Shown: positions 27,828 through 36,972, numbered from the stretch's first letter. The stretch is DNA of 64,000 bases from Hyphomicrobiales bacterium (GCA_900468285.1 UBTF01000013.1:1-64000); one strand, 5' to 3'. The notes: generated from the sequence alone by a model not told the origin. Numbers and translations: made by a program.

Positions 27828-30545
27828 ATGGAAAAAAGTCTAACCCGTTACATCTGGAATCACACGCGGCGCCAGCAGCTTTACATCCTGCTGATCGTCG
27901 CTCTTTCGATGATTCCCTATTTTCTTGCCTTCGACCTGCCAAAACAGATCGTCAACGGCCCCATTCAGGGGGACGGATTTGAAGGCGTCAACTCGACGCA
28001 ACTCTTCATGCATATTGCCTTTGATCTTCCCTATATCGGGACGGTCACGCTGTTTCCAGGCATCGAACTGAGCCGACTGGGAATGTTGATGGGCTTGAGC
28101 CTGACATTTCTGGCTCTCGTCATCGTCAACGGGCTCTTCAAATATTACATCAACACCTACAAGGGTCGCCTCGGCGAACGTCTTCTCCGCCGCATACGCT
28201 TCCAGCTGATCGACCGCATTCTTCTGTTTCCGCCATCCCACTTCAAACGGGTTAAGGGTGCGGAAATCTCCAGCATGATCAAGGATGAGGTAGAGCCGCT
28301 GGGCGGATTTACCGGCGATGCCTTTGTCCAGCCCGCACTTCTGGGCGGGCAGGCACTGTCGGCCCTTTTCTTCATTCTCGTGCAGAATTTCTGGCTCGGC
28401 CTGATTGCAGCCTTCATGGCCGCCATTCAGGTTGGCATCATTCCGCAGATGCGCCGTCGTCTTATCGAGCTTGGCAGACAACGCCAGCTGAGCGCCCGGC
28501 AACTCGCGGGCCGCATCGGCGAAATGGTCGATGGCATCGGTACGATCCACGCCTATGACACATCCAATTACGAACGGGCGGATGCGGCACACCGTCTGGG
28601 TGAGATCTTCAAAATCCGCTACGATCTCTACCAGTGGAAATTTATCGTCAAGTTCATCAACAATTTCCTGGCACAGCTGACGCCTTTCTTCTTCTATGCG
28701 CTGGGCGGATATCTGACCCTGCGAGGCAGTCTGGACGTGGGCCAGCTCGTGGCCGTCATCAACGCCTACAAGGAGCTTCCCGGGCCATTGAAGGAACTGA
28801 TCGACTGGGATCAGGCGCGCCAGGACGTGCAGGTAAAGTACGAGCAGGTCTTCGAGCAGTTCGACTCACCGCTGATGATGGCCGCGAAAATCCAGGAATT
28901 GTCACCACAGGCAGCAGCAGCGATTACCGGCCCCATCGTAATCGCCGGACTATCCCTCGATGACGATAGCGGCACACGTTTGCTCGATCAGGCCAGTCTG
29001 ACGATCAATCCGGGGGAAACAATCGCCATCGTCGGCACCGCTGGCGCAGAAGCGCTTGCCGATGCACTTGGGCGAACACTGTGGCCGACCTCGGGCAAGA
29101 TCACCCTTGGCGACACCGACCTTCACGAATTGCCCGAATCCGTCACCGGCAGACGGATTTCCTACGTTTCTGCAGACACCTATTTCTTCCATGCAAGCCT
29201 GAAGGAAAATCTGGTTTACGGCCTCAAACACGCGCCGCTGAAGCCGAAAGTCTATAGCGGCGCTGAACTGGAACATCGCAAATGGGAAGTCCGCGAAGCA
29301 AAGCTTGCCCAGAACCCTGACATCGACATCAACAGCGACTGGATCGACTATGCGTCAAGTCCGGCGGGAAGCGACGAGGAAGAGCAGTTTCTCAAGGCCA
29401 TGCTCTCGGTGCTTGATACGGTGCAGCTATCGCCTGATGTGCTGGAATTTGCATTGCGCTCGTCCATCGACCCGCTGACCGACCTGCATCTGGCGGCCCG
29501 GATCGTTGAACTGCGGCAGGCCCTGCGCACGGAACTTGACCGAGAGAACCTCAGCGGGCTCATCGTGCCGTTCGAGCCAAACAGCTACAACACCGAAGCG
29601 ACGGTGGGTGAAAACATCATGTTCGGCACCATGCGCGACGCCACCACCGGCAGCAGCATGATCATCAACAGCGATTATTTCCGCGCGTTGATGCGTGGAA
29701 CCGGCCTGTCCGACACGCTCTTCCATATGGGCTACACAATCGCGGAAAACGTCGTTGAAATCTTCAGCGATCTTCCGCCAGACCACCCCTTCTTCCAGCA
29801 GCTCACCTTCATGACCGCAGACGATATCCCCGGCTATCAGCAGATGCTGCAACGCCTGCAGGGCAAGGGCTACAAGGATGCGACCGAAGCGGAAAAGCGG
29901 GCCATGCTGCGCCTGAGTTTCTTCTATATCGAGCCCCGCCAGCGTTTCGGCCTCCTGACGCAGGAGGTGATGGACAAGATTGTGGAGGTTCGCCACATGT
30001 TCCATGAGAAATTGCCGGATGACCTTCGCAGCTGGATCGAGCCCTATGATCCGGAGAAATACGCCACATCCACCAGCCTTCTCGACAACATCCTGTTCGG
30101 CAAGATCAGCCATCGCTATGCCGATGCCTCACGACGCATCACCAGGATTGTTGCAGATGCAATGAAGAAGCAGGGCCTTTACGAGAAGGTTCTGGCCGTG
30201 GGGCTGGAATTCAATCTCGGGGCCGGCGGCAAACGTCTTGGACCGCTGCAGCGGCAGAAGCTTAATCTGGCGCGGGCATTGATGCGCAAGTCGGATTATT
30301 ACGTCCTTAACAGACCCCTGCCCGGCCTCGACCACCGGCTTCAGCAGGAGATTGTTGACAATGTCATCAACTTTCTCAGAAGCGACGGGACGAATCCGGC
30401 CGTTCTGTGGGTGTTGTCCAACCCGTCACTATCAAAAATGTTTGACCGTGTTATCGTAATAAACCACGGATCGGTTGTTGCAGACGGCCCCTATGAGACT
30501 CTTGCAGAAGAAAACGGTACATTCAAAGAAATGATCGCAGCCTGA
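27828..30545 (+). CDS. ABC-exporter-like membrane protein with degenerate ATPase domain
   Basis: The 905-residue protein starts with an exporter-type transmembrane domain (about residues 1-330, with helices near 18-37, 85-115, 165-205 and 275-300). A nucleotide-binding-like domain follows, but every motif is altered: Walker A reads GTAGAEAL at 403-410 (Ala for Lys), the Q-loop Gln is Ala, the signature is LGPLQ at 804-808, Walker B ends VLNRP with Asn828-Arg829 for Asp-Glu, and the H-loop His is Asn865. About 330 residues are inserted between the Q-loop and signature. The frame is intact, so this looks like a conserved pseudo-ATPase, not a decayed gene. It overlaps or abuts the cNMP-binding gene, hinting at a signalling or regulated membrane role; function unknown. 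Confidence 0.85.
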   Translation: MEKSLTRYIWNHTRRQQLYILLIVALSMIPYFLAFDLPKQIVNGPIQGDGFEGVNSTQLFMHIAFDLPYIGTVTLFPGIELSRLGMLMGLSLTFLALVIVNGLFKYYINTYKGRLGERLLRRIRFQLIDRILLFPPSHFKRVKGAEISSMIKDEVEPLGGFTGDAFVQPALLGGQALSALFFILVQNFWLGLIAAFMAAIQVGIIPQMRRRLIELGRQRQLSARQLAGRIGEMVDGIGTIHAYDTSNYERADAAHRLGEIFKIRYDLYQWKFIVKFINNFLAQLTPFFFYALGGYLTLRGSLDVGQLVAVINAYKELPGPLKELIDWDQARQDVQVKYEQVFEQFDSPLMMAAKIQELSPQAAAAITGPIVIAGLSLDDDSGTRLLDQASLTINPGETIAIVGTAGAEALADALGRTLWPTSGKITLGDTDLHELPESVTGRRISYVSADTYFFHASLKENLVYGLKHAPLKPKVYSGAELEHRKWEVREAKLAQNPDIDINSDWIDYASSPAGSDEEEQFLKAMLSVLDTVQLSPDVLEFALRSSIDPLTDLHLAARIVELRQALRTELDRENLSGLIVPFEPNSYNTEATVGENIMFGTMRDATTGSSMIINSDYFRALMRGTGLSDTLFHMGYTIAENVVEIFSDLPPDHPFFQQLTFMTADDIPGYQQMLQRLQGKGYKDATEAEKRAMLRLSFFYIEPRQRFGLLTQEVMDKIVEVRHMFHEKLPDDLRSWIEPYDPEKYATSTSLLDNILFGKISHRYADASRRITRIVADAMKKQGLYEKVLAVGLEFNLGAGGKRLGPLQRQKLNLARALMRKSDYYVLNRPLPGLDHRLQQEIVDNVINFLRSDGTNPAVLWVLSNPSLSKMFDRVIVINHGSVVADGPYETLAEENGTFKEMIAA
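29157..30101 (+). repeat. Three 22-residue Q-loop/ENI repeats within the ABC-like protein
   Basis: Residues 444-465 (bases 29157-29222), 579-600 (29562-29627) and 737-758 (30036-30101) align without gaps. Shared positions are Ile1, Tyr9, Glu/Asp17, Asn18, Ile/Leu19 and Gly22, ending ENLVYG, ENIMFG and DNILFG. In ordinary ABC exporters this segment, running from the Q-loop to the ENI motif, occurs once per ATPase domain. Confidence 0.7.
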
Positions 30546-30586
30546 TGGGTAATATAGGCGGTCAGGAACACGGACAGGAAAAGGCA

Positions 30587-31042
30587 ATGCTTTTCAAAGA
30601 CGAAATTCAGATGCTGAAACGCGTTCCCTTCTTCAGCGAAATGGAACCTTCCAAGCTGAAGTTGCTCGCATTCGCATCCGATCGGGTTTCATACCATGCC
30701 GGTGACGAGCTGTTCCGTCAGGGTGACCTTGGCGATGCCGCTTATGTTCTTCTGACCGGCAAGGTTGACGTTCTCATAGACTCGCCTTCCGGTCCGATAA
30801 AACTGACGGAAATGAGCGGAAACGCCATCGTCGGTGAAATCGCCATTCTCTGCGATAGCGTCAGAACCGCGACCGTTCGTGCTTCTACCTCCGTCGAAGC
30901 CTTGAGAATTGGCAAGGAACAGTTTTTCAAGCTGATGTCGGACTTTCCAGAAATTACCATCAAGGTGATGCGGGTTCTTGCCGAACGCTTGACACAGACC
31001 ACCACCGAATTGAGCAAAGCCAGGTCCGAGAACAAGGCATAG
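30587..31042 (+). CDS. Cyclic-nucleotide-binding domain protein
   Basis: The 151-residue soluble protein is a single cNMP-binding domain: a beta roll starting VPFFSEMEPSKLKLLAF, then GDELFRQGDLGDAAYVLLTGKV, and the phosphate-binding cassette GEIAILCDSVRTATV, which keeps the Glu and Arg needed to hold the cyclic phosphate. There is no DNA-binding domain as in CRP. ATG 30587 has AGGAAAAGG before it; ATG 30545, which overlaps the stop of the ABC-like gene (TGATG), would add 14 residues and imply coupling. With a CyaC-type cyclase 1.2 kb downstream, cAMP is a natural ligand, and the partner may be the ABC-like protein (inference). Confidence 0.87.
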   Translation: MLFKDEIQMLKRVPFFSEMEPSKLKLLAFASDRVSYHAGDELFRQGDLGDAAYVLLTGKVDVLIDSPSGPIKLTEMSGNAIVGEIAILCDSVRTATVRASTSVEALRIGKEQFFKLMSDFPEITIKVMRVLAERLTQTTTELSKARSENKA

Positions 31043-31225
31043 AGCGGCATTTGCCGCAGCAGCACGGAAGAAATAAAAATAAAAGTGGTGCTATTGTAAT
31101 AAAACTGAAATGCTGAACGTAATAAGGCAGAGCGGTATTGGTTCTCGCCTGAGCTGGGGCAAGACAGAAAAAGGCACGGTGTCCGAAGGAGGAGCTTGGA
31201 CACATGTGATAAACTGGGGTGTATC

Positions 31226-32086
31226 ATGGCGTTGAAGTCCGACGATCATCGTCGGGACAGTAAGCAGGAATTTCGGGTCAAGATCTGGGGAGCAAGAGGA
31301 ACGCTTCCCGTCTCAGGAGAAAAATTCCAGAAATATGGCGGCAACACGATCTGCATCGAGGTGAGATGCGGAGAACACGTCTTGCTGTTCGATGCAGGCT
31401 CGGGCCTGTTGCCGGCGGGACAGGCTCTCAAGGCCGAAGGCATCGGCGATGTCAGCATGTTCTTTTCCCACTGCCATTACGACCACATTGTCGGCTTCCC
31501 CTATTTCAAGCCCTTCTTCAACCGCGAAAATGACGTTCGTATCTGGTCCGGCCATCTGGCAGGCCAGAAAACCACGCGGGAAATGCTTGCGGAATTCATG
31601 AGCCCGCCATGGTTTCCAGCGCCTCTGGATATCTGTTGCGCGCAAATCATTACCCGGGACTTCAAGGCCGGCGACGTCCTGTCGGTCCATCCCGAGCTTG
31701 AGATCACCACGGGAATGCTCAATCACCCCGGCAATGCGATAGGCTATCGCATTGACTGGCAAGGTCGCAGTCTGGCGATCATCACCGATACCGAGCATGA
31801 GGACGGCAAGCTGGACAAATCCGTTTTGAAATTGATCGATAATGTCGATCTGTTTCTCTACGATGCCTCCTTTACCGAGGCGGAAATGTCGACCTATCGC
31901 GGTTATGGCCACTCCTCCTGGCAGCAGGCTTGCCTTCTGGCGAAACACGCGAATGCCAAACGTGTCGGCTTCATTCACCACGCGCCATTCCGCACGGATG
32001 ACGATCTGGACGCCATCGAGGCCGATGCAAAAAAAGAGTTCTCGGGTGCCTTTGCCGCGCGTGATGGCGACACGTTTGAGCTTTGA
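31226..32086 (+). CDS. Metallo-beta-lactamase-fold hydrolase
   Basis: The 286-residue cytosolic protein has the MBL fold with the metal motif HCHYDH (His82, His84, Asp86, His87), preceded by LLFDAGSGLLPAG and followed by NHPGNAIGYRI, IITDTEHEDG and GFIHHAPFRTDD, which supply the other ligands. Several related proteins act as phosphodiesterases or nucleases; the exact substrate is unknown. A cyclic nucleotide is possible, given the cyclase and cNMP-binding genes around it. I chose ATG 31226. A striking AGGAGGAG lies far upstream at 31187-31194 and would instead serve TTG 31196 or an ATG-TGA minimal frame at 31204. Confidence 0.85.
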   Translation: MALKSDDHRRDSKQEFRVKIWGARGTLPVSGEKFQKYGGNTICIEVRCGEHVLLFDAGSGLLPAGQALKAEGIGDVSMFFSHCHYDHIVGFPYFKPFFNRENDVRIWSGHLAGQKTTREMLAEFMSPPWFPAPLDICCAQIITRDFKAGDVLSVHPELEITTGMLNHPGNAIGYRIDWQGRSLAIITDTEHEDGKLDKSVLKLIDNVDLFLYDASFTEAEMSTYRGYGHSSWQQACLLAKHANAKRVGFIHHAPFRTDDDLDAIEADAKKEFSGAFAARDGDTFEL

Positions 32087-32255
32087 GACGATTTGACCGG
32101 CATCGAGCAGTGCAGGCTCGGTGAAATGCCGACGACGTGATCATCGCTCTATTCTGAATTTCCCCGCGTTCAAGTATAGCAACAGACGGTTTCGACTGGG
32201 ACGCCCCTGTCCGTCGCCACGCTGCAACAGGTTTTAGGCAACGGAGACATCAAGC

Positions 32256-33911
32256 ATGGATGATATCGTGTCGGAAACGTCGCTTAGACGTGCACGATTG
32301 CTCTCCGGCCTGGTCATGCTTGCTTTCGTTTTCAGCCATTTGCTCAATCATGCGCTGGCATTGATTTCGCTAGAAGCTGCGGAATACGGGCGCGGCTGGT
32401 TTAGCCTCATCTGGCTTAACCCCGTCAGCAGCGTCATCTTCTATGGCGCCGTTCTTGTGCATGTCATCCTTGTCCTGCGTACGATCTATTCACGCAGAAC
32501 CCTGAAAATGCCGGTGCGCGAAGCAACCCAGATCATTCTGGGACTTTTGATACCCTACATGATCATCGATCATGCCGCCGGAATTCGGCTGGCACGCGCG
32601 CTCTATAGTATCGATATCGGCTATGAGGTTGTCATCAACAACTTCTGGATCCGCAACCCGATGCTGGGATTGCGCCAAAGCACTGTGCTCGTCCTCATCT
32701 GGTTGCACGGATGCCTCGGCGTCTTTTACTGGCTGCGATACCGAGACTGGTACAAGCAGATCTCGCCCTACCTTCTGACATTTGCCGTTCTTCTGCCAAT
32801 CCTCGCACTTCTTGGCTTCAGCGATGCGGGTCGGGCCATGGAAACCAACCCGCCGGTTCGTGTCGTCCACCCCAATCAGGCCGAGTTGGAGGCGGTTGTT
32901 GATCGTGTCACCGCTGGCCTGAAGACCATTTTTGGCGGTGCTGTGCTGCTTGTGTTCGTGATGCGCGGCGCACGCAGCTGGCGACAACGATCCAACGCCT
33001 TCGAAATCCGCTACGATCATGGTGCGTTGGTGCGCGTGCCCGCCGGGTTGAGCATATTGGAGGCCAGCCGGTCAGGCGGTGTCTCCCACTTCTCAGCCTG
33101 TGGCGGTAAGGGTCGTTGCTCGACATGCCGCGTGCGGATCATCCAGACAGATGGGCCGCTGCCGGAACCTTCCAGCCTGGAAAGAGCGACATTGCAGCGT
33201 GTTCACGCCGATGACGATGTCCGGCTGGGCTGCCAGTTGCGACCTCGGCATAATCTGAGTGTGGCGCTTCTCTTATCCTCGCGGCAGAAGGGAGATATGC
33301 CTCCCAATGCCGAACCGATCCGCCCTGGCCGGGAGGAGGAAATTGCTGTCCTCTTCTGTGACCTGCGCAATTTCACCGCACTCTCGGAAGCGCGTCTTCC
33401 CTATGACATGGTGTTTTTGCTGAACCGCTACTTCACGATGGTTGGTCAGGCGGTCGAACATGCGGGTGGAAGGCTCGACAAGTTCATCGGCGACGGCGCG
33501 ATGGCGCTTTTCGGCCTGGATGGAGACAAGGATCTGGCAAGCCGAAACGCGCTCAAGGCCGCAGCGCATATTTTGCGCAATGTCGAAACGCTCAATGAAG
33601 AACTCGAGCGGCAATTCGCGGTCAAGCTCAAGGTGGTGGTCGGCATCCATGCGGGCCCGTCCATCGTCGGGGTCATGGGATATGGCGACGCCAAAAACCT
33701 CACCGCAATTGGCGACACGGTCAATGTCGCTAGCCGCCTCGAAAGCGCGGCCAAGGAATTCGATACGTCGATTGTGGTATCGGAGCCCCTGTTGCGGCAG
33801 TCCGGCCATGATGCTCAGACATTGGAGCGACGCACGATTGCTATTCGCGGCAAACGCAACGAGATGAGGGTCTTTCTCATCTCGGAATCGGAAAGCCGAA
33901 GGTTCCTTTAA
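32256..33911 (+). CDS. cyaC: Redox-regulated class III adenylate cyclase, CyaC type
   Basis: The 551-residue protein combines three parts. Residues 1-245 form about six membrane helices with histidines such as SHLLNH and LVHVIL, resembling the di-heme SdhC-like anchor of Sinorhizobium meliloti CyaC. Residues 250-340 are a plant-type [2Fe-2S] ferredoxin with Cys282, Cys288, Cys291 and Cys326. Residues 355-545 are the class III cyclase catalytic domain with metal aspartates D369 (LFCDLRNF) and D413 (FIGDGAM) and the GDTVNVASRLE segment. In S. meliloti such a protein couples quinone redox state to cAMP synthesis (established knowledge); the same role is inferred here. GGAG precedes the ATG. Confidence 0.9.
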   Translation: MDDIVSETSLRRARLLSGLVMLAFVFSHLLNHALALISLEAAEYGRGWFSLIWLNPVSSVIFYGAVLVHVILVLRTIYSRRTLKMPVREATQIILGLLIPYMIIDHAAGIRLARALYSIDIGYEVVINNFWIRNPMLGLRQSTVLVLIWLHGCLGVFYWLRYRDWYKQISPYLLTFAVLLPILALLGFSDAGRAMETNPPVRVVHPNQAELEAVVDRVTAGLKTIFGGAVLLVFVMRGARSWRQRSNAFEIRYDHGALVRVPAGLSILEASRSGGVSHFSACGGKGRCSTCRVRIIQTDGPLPEPSSLERATLQRVHADDDVRLGCQLRPRHNLSVALLLSSRQKGDMPPNAEPIRPGREEEIAVLFCDLRNFTALSEARLPYDMVFLLNRYFTMVGQAVEHAGGRLDKFIGDGAMALFGLDGDKDLASRNALKAAAHILRNVETLNEELERQFAVKLKVVVGIHAGPSIVGVMGYGDAKNLTAIGDTVNVASRLESAAKEFDTSIVVSEPLLRQSGHDAQTLERRTIAIRGKRNEMRVFLISESESRRFL

Positions 33912-33914
33912 GGA

Positions 33915-34397
33915 TCAGGCTTTCCGATAGAGGAAGTACCTGTCTTTTGGTACGGAGGCGGGGACGGGAAGTGGCACAAGCGAAGCATCATCGAGCGGCA
34001 GCCCGCTGACTGCGACACCGTTGCGCGCCAACATTCCGGCAACGAGCTGCGGCAGCCAGGTCAGCGTGATGGCATCCTTTTCAGGATAACCGGTGCCGAT
34101 ATCGGCATGAACCAGCGACGCATCGACGCCGAGATAGGCCTGCGCGGTCTCGGATATCTCACCGATGACAAGATTACCCTCTTCCGGCACGGAAGACGCA
34201 TGGGCGCCCATGGCACGGTCGAAGGCGATGATGCGACGGCCGGGAAAAATTTCGCGCAGGTGATTGAAGGTACGACCGTTTCCGAGCCCTATCTCCATGA
34301 CGGGGCCATTGTCAGGCAGGTCGAGATCGGCCTGGACATGGTTCAATATGTCCCTCTGTGCCGTCAAACGGCGAATGAAGCTGTCCAGTCTGCTCAT
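33915..34397 (-). CDS. Class I SAM-dependent methyltransferase-like protein
   Basis: The 160-residue protein has a glycine-rich SAM-binding loop VMEIGLGNGRTFNHL at about residues 33-47, then an acidic turn RIIAFDR, and a later SLVHADIGTG strand. It is short for a methyltransferase and seems to be the nucleotide-binding core only, with a C-terminal ASVPKDRYFLYRKA strand. It stops four bases beyond the end of cyaC (convergent) and begins 12 bases after the UDP-sugar dehydrogenase stop, so it is probably cotranscribed with that gene. Substrate unknown; a role in saccharide modification would fit the neighbourhood. Confidence 0.8.
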   Translation of the reverse strand: MSRLDSFIRRLTAQRDILNHVQADLDLPDNGPVMEIGLGNGRTFNHLREIFPGRRIIAFDRAMGAHASSVPEEGNLVIGEISETAQAYLGVDASLVHADIGTGYPEKDAITLTWLPQLVAGMLARNGVAVSGLPLDDASLVPLPVPASVPKDRYFLYRKA

Positions 34398-34409
34398 TTT
34401 TCTCTTCCA

Positions 34410-35771
34410 TCAAGCCTTGATGATATGCTTGGCCACAATCCCGCGCTTGGCAAAGGCATTGCGGGTGTCGATGATCAATGGCGACCACTCGCTGAGGCTG
34501 GCATAATCGATATTGTCATGGTCGGTCGCGACCAGAACCGCGTCAAAACTTCCGATTGTCTGCTGGTCCCAAGAGACGGACTTCATTCCAAGTAGATCGC
34601 CATATTCGCGTGTTTTCGGGATTTCGGCCACGAAAGGATCGAAATAGGACACCTGCCCCTTTCGCTCGGAAATCAGCTCGATCAGTTTCAAAGATGGGCT
34701 TTCGCGAATATCGGGGACATTCTTCTTGTAGGCCAGCCCGACAACAAGGACCTTGGAGCGGCTGAGAGCCTTGCCCAGATGCAGGTCGAGAGCCTCTGCA
34801 AGGCGACCGACGACATGGCCCGGCATGGCCGTATTGATCTGCCCCGCAAGCTCGATGAAACGTGTCGGCAGGTCGTATTCGCGTGATTTCCAGGTCAGGT
34901 AAAACGGATCGATGGGAATGCAATGTCCACCAAGCCCGGGACCGGGATAAAAGGGCATGTACCCGAATGGCTTCGTTTTGGCCGCATCGATAACTTCCCA
35001 GATGTCGATACCCATCGCCTCGTAGACGACCTTCAATTCGTTGACGAGCGCGATGTTGACGGCCCGGAACACGTTTTCGGTAATCTTCACCGCTTCCGCA
35101 GTCGCATTGGTGGAAACCGGAACCACGGTCTTTACTACGGCCCCATAGAACGCCGTCATCAATGTCGCTGCATCAGCGCCATCGCCAGATACCACCTTGG
35201 GAATGGTCGAGGTCTGGAAGTCGCGGTTGCCGGGATCTTCCCGTTCCGGAGAAAAGCCAAGGAAGAAATCGGTGCCCGACCGCAGGCCGGTCTTTTCGAG
35301 GATGGTCTTGACCACCCCATCCGTGGTGCCGGGATAGGTCGTGGATTCCAGCACGACGAGTTGTCCCGGGCGCAGGCTGCTGGCGATTTCGCGACAGGTG
35401 TTTTCCACGTAGGAGAGATCGGGATCTCGGTATTTCGTCAGCGGCGTCGGCACACAGATGGCAATGACATCACAGTCTGCAAGCTGCGAAAAATCGCAGG
35501 TCGCGATGAACCCTCCATTCTCTCGCGCGCCATTCAGTATATCGTCAGATACCGCCTCGATATAGCTTTTGCCGGCATCGATTGCTGTGATCTTGCCGGG
35601 GTCAATGTCGAAACCCACGACCTTGAAGCCGGAATTTGCAATGGTCATGGCCAGTGGCAGGCCGACATAGCCAAGGCCGATGACGCCTGCCGTCGCTTTT
35701 CTGGACTGGACGAGTTCGAGAAGGTGTTGTGCGTTGGATGAGGATGTCAAAGCTGATTGCGCTCCGCGCAT
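34410..35771 (-). CDS. UDP-sugar 6-dehydrogenase (WbpA/TviB-like, UDP-N-acetylhexosamine type)
   Basis: The 453-residue enzyme oxidises C6 of a UDP-sugar to an acid with two NAD. The NAD motif GVIGLGYVGLPLA starts at about residue 29, the middle domain contains ESTTYPGTTDGV and FSPEREDPG, and the catalytic cysteine is Cys284 in GLGGHCIPIDP. The SPEREDPGN segment and overall pattern match WbpA/WbpO-like UDP-N-acetyl dehydrogenases more than UDP-glucose dehydrogenase, but the sugar is not certain. It should supply a uronic or N-acetyl-uronic acid donor for a nearby glycosyltransferase. It is divergent from the GT4 gene across about 100 bases. Confidence 0.88.
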   Translation of the reverse strand: MRGAQSALTSSSNAQHLLELVQSRKATAGVIGLGYVGLPLAMTIANSGFKVVGFDIDPGKITAIDAGKSYIEAVSDDILNGARENGGFIATCDFSQLADCDVIAICVPTPLTKYRDPDLSYVENTCREIASSLRPGQLVVLESTTYPGTTDGVVKTILEKTGLRSGTDFFLGFSPEREDPGNRDFQTSTIPKVVSGDGADAATLMTAFYGAVVKTVVPVSTNATAEAVKITENVFRAVNIALVNELKVVYEAMGIDIWEVIDAAKTKPFGYMPFYPGPGLGGHCIPIDPFYLTWKSREYDLPTRFIELAGQINTAMPGHVVGRLAEALDLHLGKALSRSKVLVVGLAYKKNVPDIRESPSLKLIELISERKGQVSYFDPFVAEIPKTREYGDLLGMKSVSWDQQTIGSFDAVLVATDHDNIDYASLSEWSPLIIDTRNAFAKRGIVAKHIIKA

Positions 35772-35874
35772 GGAAAAAGATGTTCATCAGTTGGGCAAGA
35801 AGAAGCAGAGTGTCAAGGTTGGCAGCCTCGATTTCCCATTGACGAAGCCTTCTGCGGCAAAGCAGAACTAGCAC

Positions 35875-36972
35875 ATGAAAATCGCATTCTATTCTCCGCT
35901 GAAATCGCCCAACCACCCCGTTCCCTCCGGCGACAGGCTGATGGCGCGCCTTTTGATCAGGGCACTCCAGCTGGGTGGGCACGACGTCGAGGTGGTCTCT
36001 GAACTTCGCAGCTTTCAACGCGAACCGGTTGGCGAGGGACAGGATAGCCTGAAACTGGCGGCTGAAAGGGAGCGGGAACGCATCGCTGCGGCATGGCAGC
36101 GCGACGGCAAACCGGATGTGTGGTTCTGCTACCACCCCTATTACAAGGCCCGTGACCTTCTGGGACCATCACTGTGCCAAAGTTTCAGCGTGACCTATGT
36201 GACAGCGGAAGCCTCCTATTCACCGAAGCGCAACGGCATGGGCTGGGAGGCGATCCAGACCGAATTGCTGGCAGATCTACGGTTAGCTGCGGTCAATATC
36301 TGCTTTACGGAACGCGACAGACAGGGTCTCTTAAATGCTGAGCCCCTGCTTCAATCGGCGCTTTTCCCCCCCTTCATCGATACCGCCCTCTTCGAAAAAA
36401 CAGCTCCATCGCCCATTCGCTACCGGATGGCGACCGTGGCCATGATGCGCGCGGGCGACAAGCTGAGCAGCTATCGTGCGCTGTCACAGGCGTTGCAGCA
36501 CCTGCCGGAGGATTGTCCTTGGTCGCTGGATATCGTGGGAGACGGCCCGGAGCGCGAGACGGTAGGCGGGCTGTTCGACAGCGTCGGTCATGAGCGCATC
36601 ATCTGGCATGGCGAACAGCCGCCTGAAAACATCGCCACCATTCTTTCCCGCGCGTCGCTCTATGTCTGGCCCGGGCACGGCGAAGCCTATGGACTTGCCT
36701 ATCTGGAGGCGCAGGCAGCCGGCCTGCCAGTGGTTGCCGAAAGGGTCGCTGGGGTTCCCGCTGTCGTCACGAGTGGTAAAACCGGCCTGTTGACGGAAGC
36801 GGGCAACACAGAAGCCTATGCCGATGCATTGCTGCTGTTGATGAAAGACGAATCCCTGCGGCTGGAAATGGCGGCCACAGCCCGACATTTCGCCATCTCC
36901 GAACGCTCGCTCGGCAGCGCTGCAGCCGCGCTTGACGCCATCACCAAATCCCTGCCGGGAGAGACATCATGA
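35875..36972 (+). CDS. Glycosyltransferase, GT4-like
   Basis: The 365-residue cytosolic GT-B enzyme starts MKIAFYSPLKSPNHPVPSGDRLMA, a typical GT4 opening with the acceptor loop. The C-terminal donor-binding half has LDIVGDGPERE and the motif EAYGLAYLEAQAAGLPVVA with the two glutamates of the EX7E pattern, followed by GVPAVVTSGKTGLL. Donor and acceptor are unknown. It overlaps the downstream deacetylase-like gene in ATGA, so sugar transfer and deacetylation probably belong to one pathway. Confidence 0.87.
   Translation: MKIAFYSPLKSPNHPVPSGDRLMARLLIRALQLGGHDVEVVSELRSFQREPVGEGQDSLKLAAERERERIAAAWQRDGKPDVWFCYHPYYKARDLLGPSLCQSFSVTYVTAEASYSPKRNGMGWEAIQTELLADLRLAAVNICFTERDRQGLLNAEPLLQSALFPPFIDTALFEKTAPSPIRYRMATVAMMRAGDKLSSYRALSQALQHLPEDCPWSLDIVGDGPERETVGGLFDSVGHERIIWHGEQPPENIATILSRASLYVWPGHGEAYGLAYLEAQAAGLPVVAERVAGVPAVVTSGKTGLLTEAGNTEAYADALLLLMKDESLRLEMAATARHFAISERSLGSAAAALDAITKSLPGETS

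Noticed and set aside
27828..30545. Reading the ABC-like gene as a frameshifted or decayed pseudogene
   Set aside because: The frame is continuous over 905 codons, length is conserved in domain order, and codon use looks like its neighbours; loss of motifs alone does not show decay.
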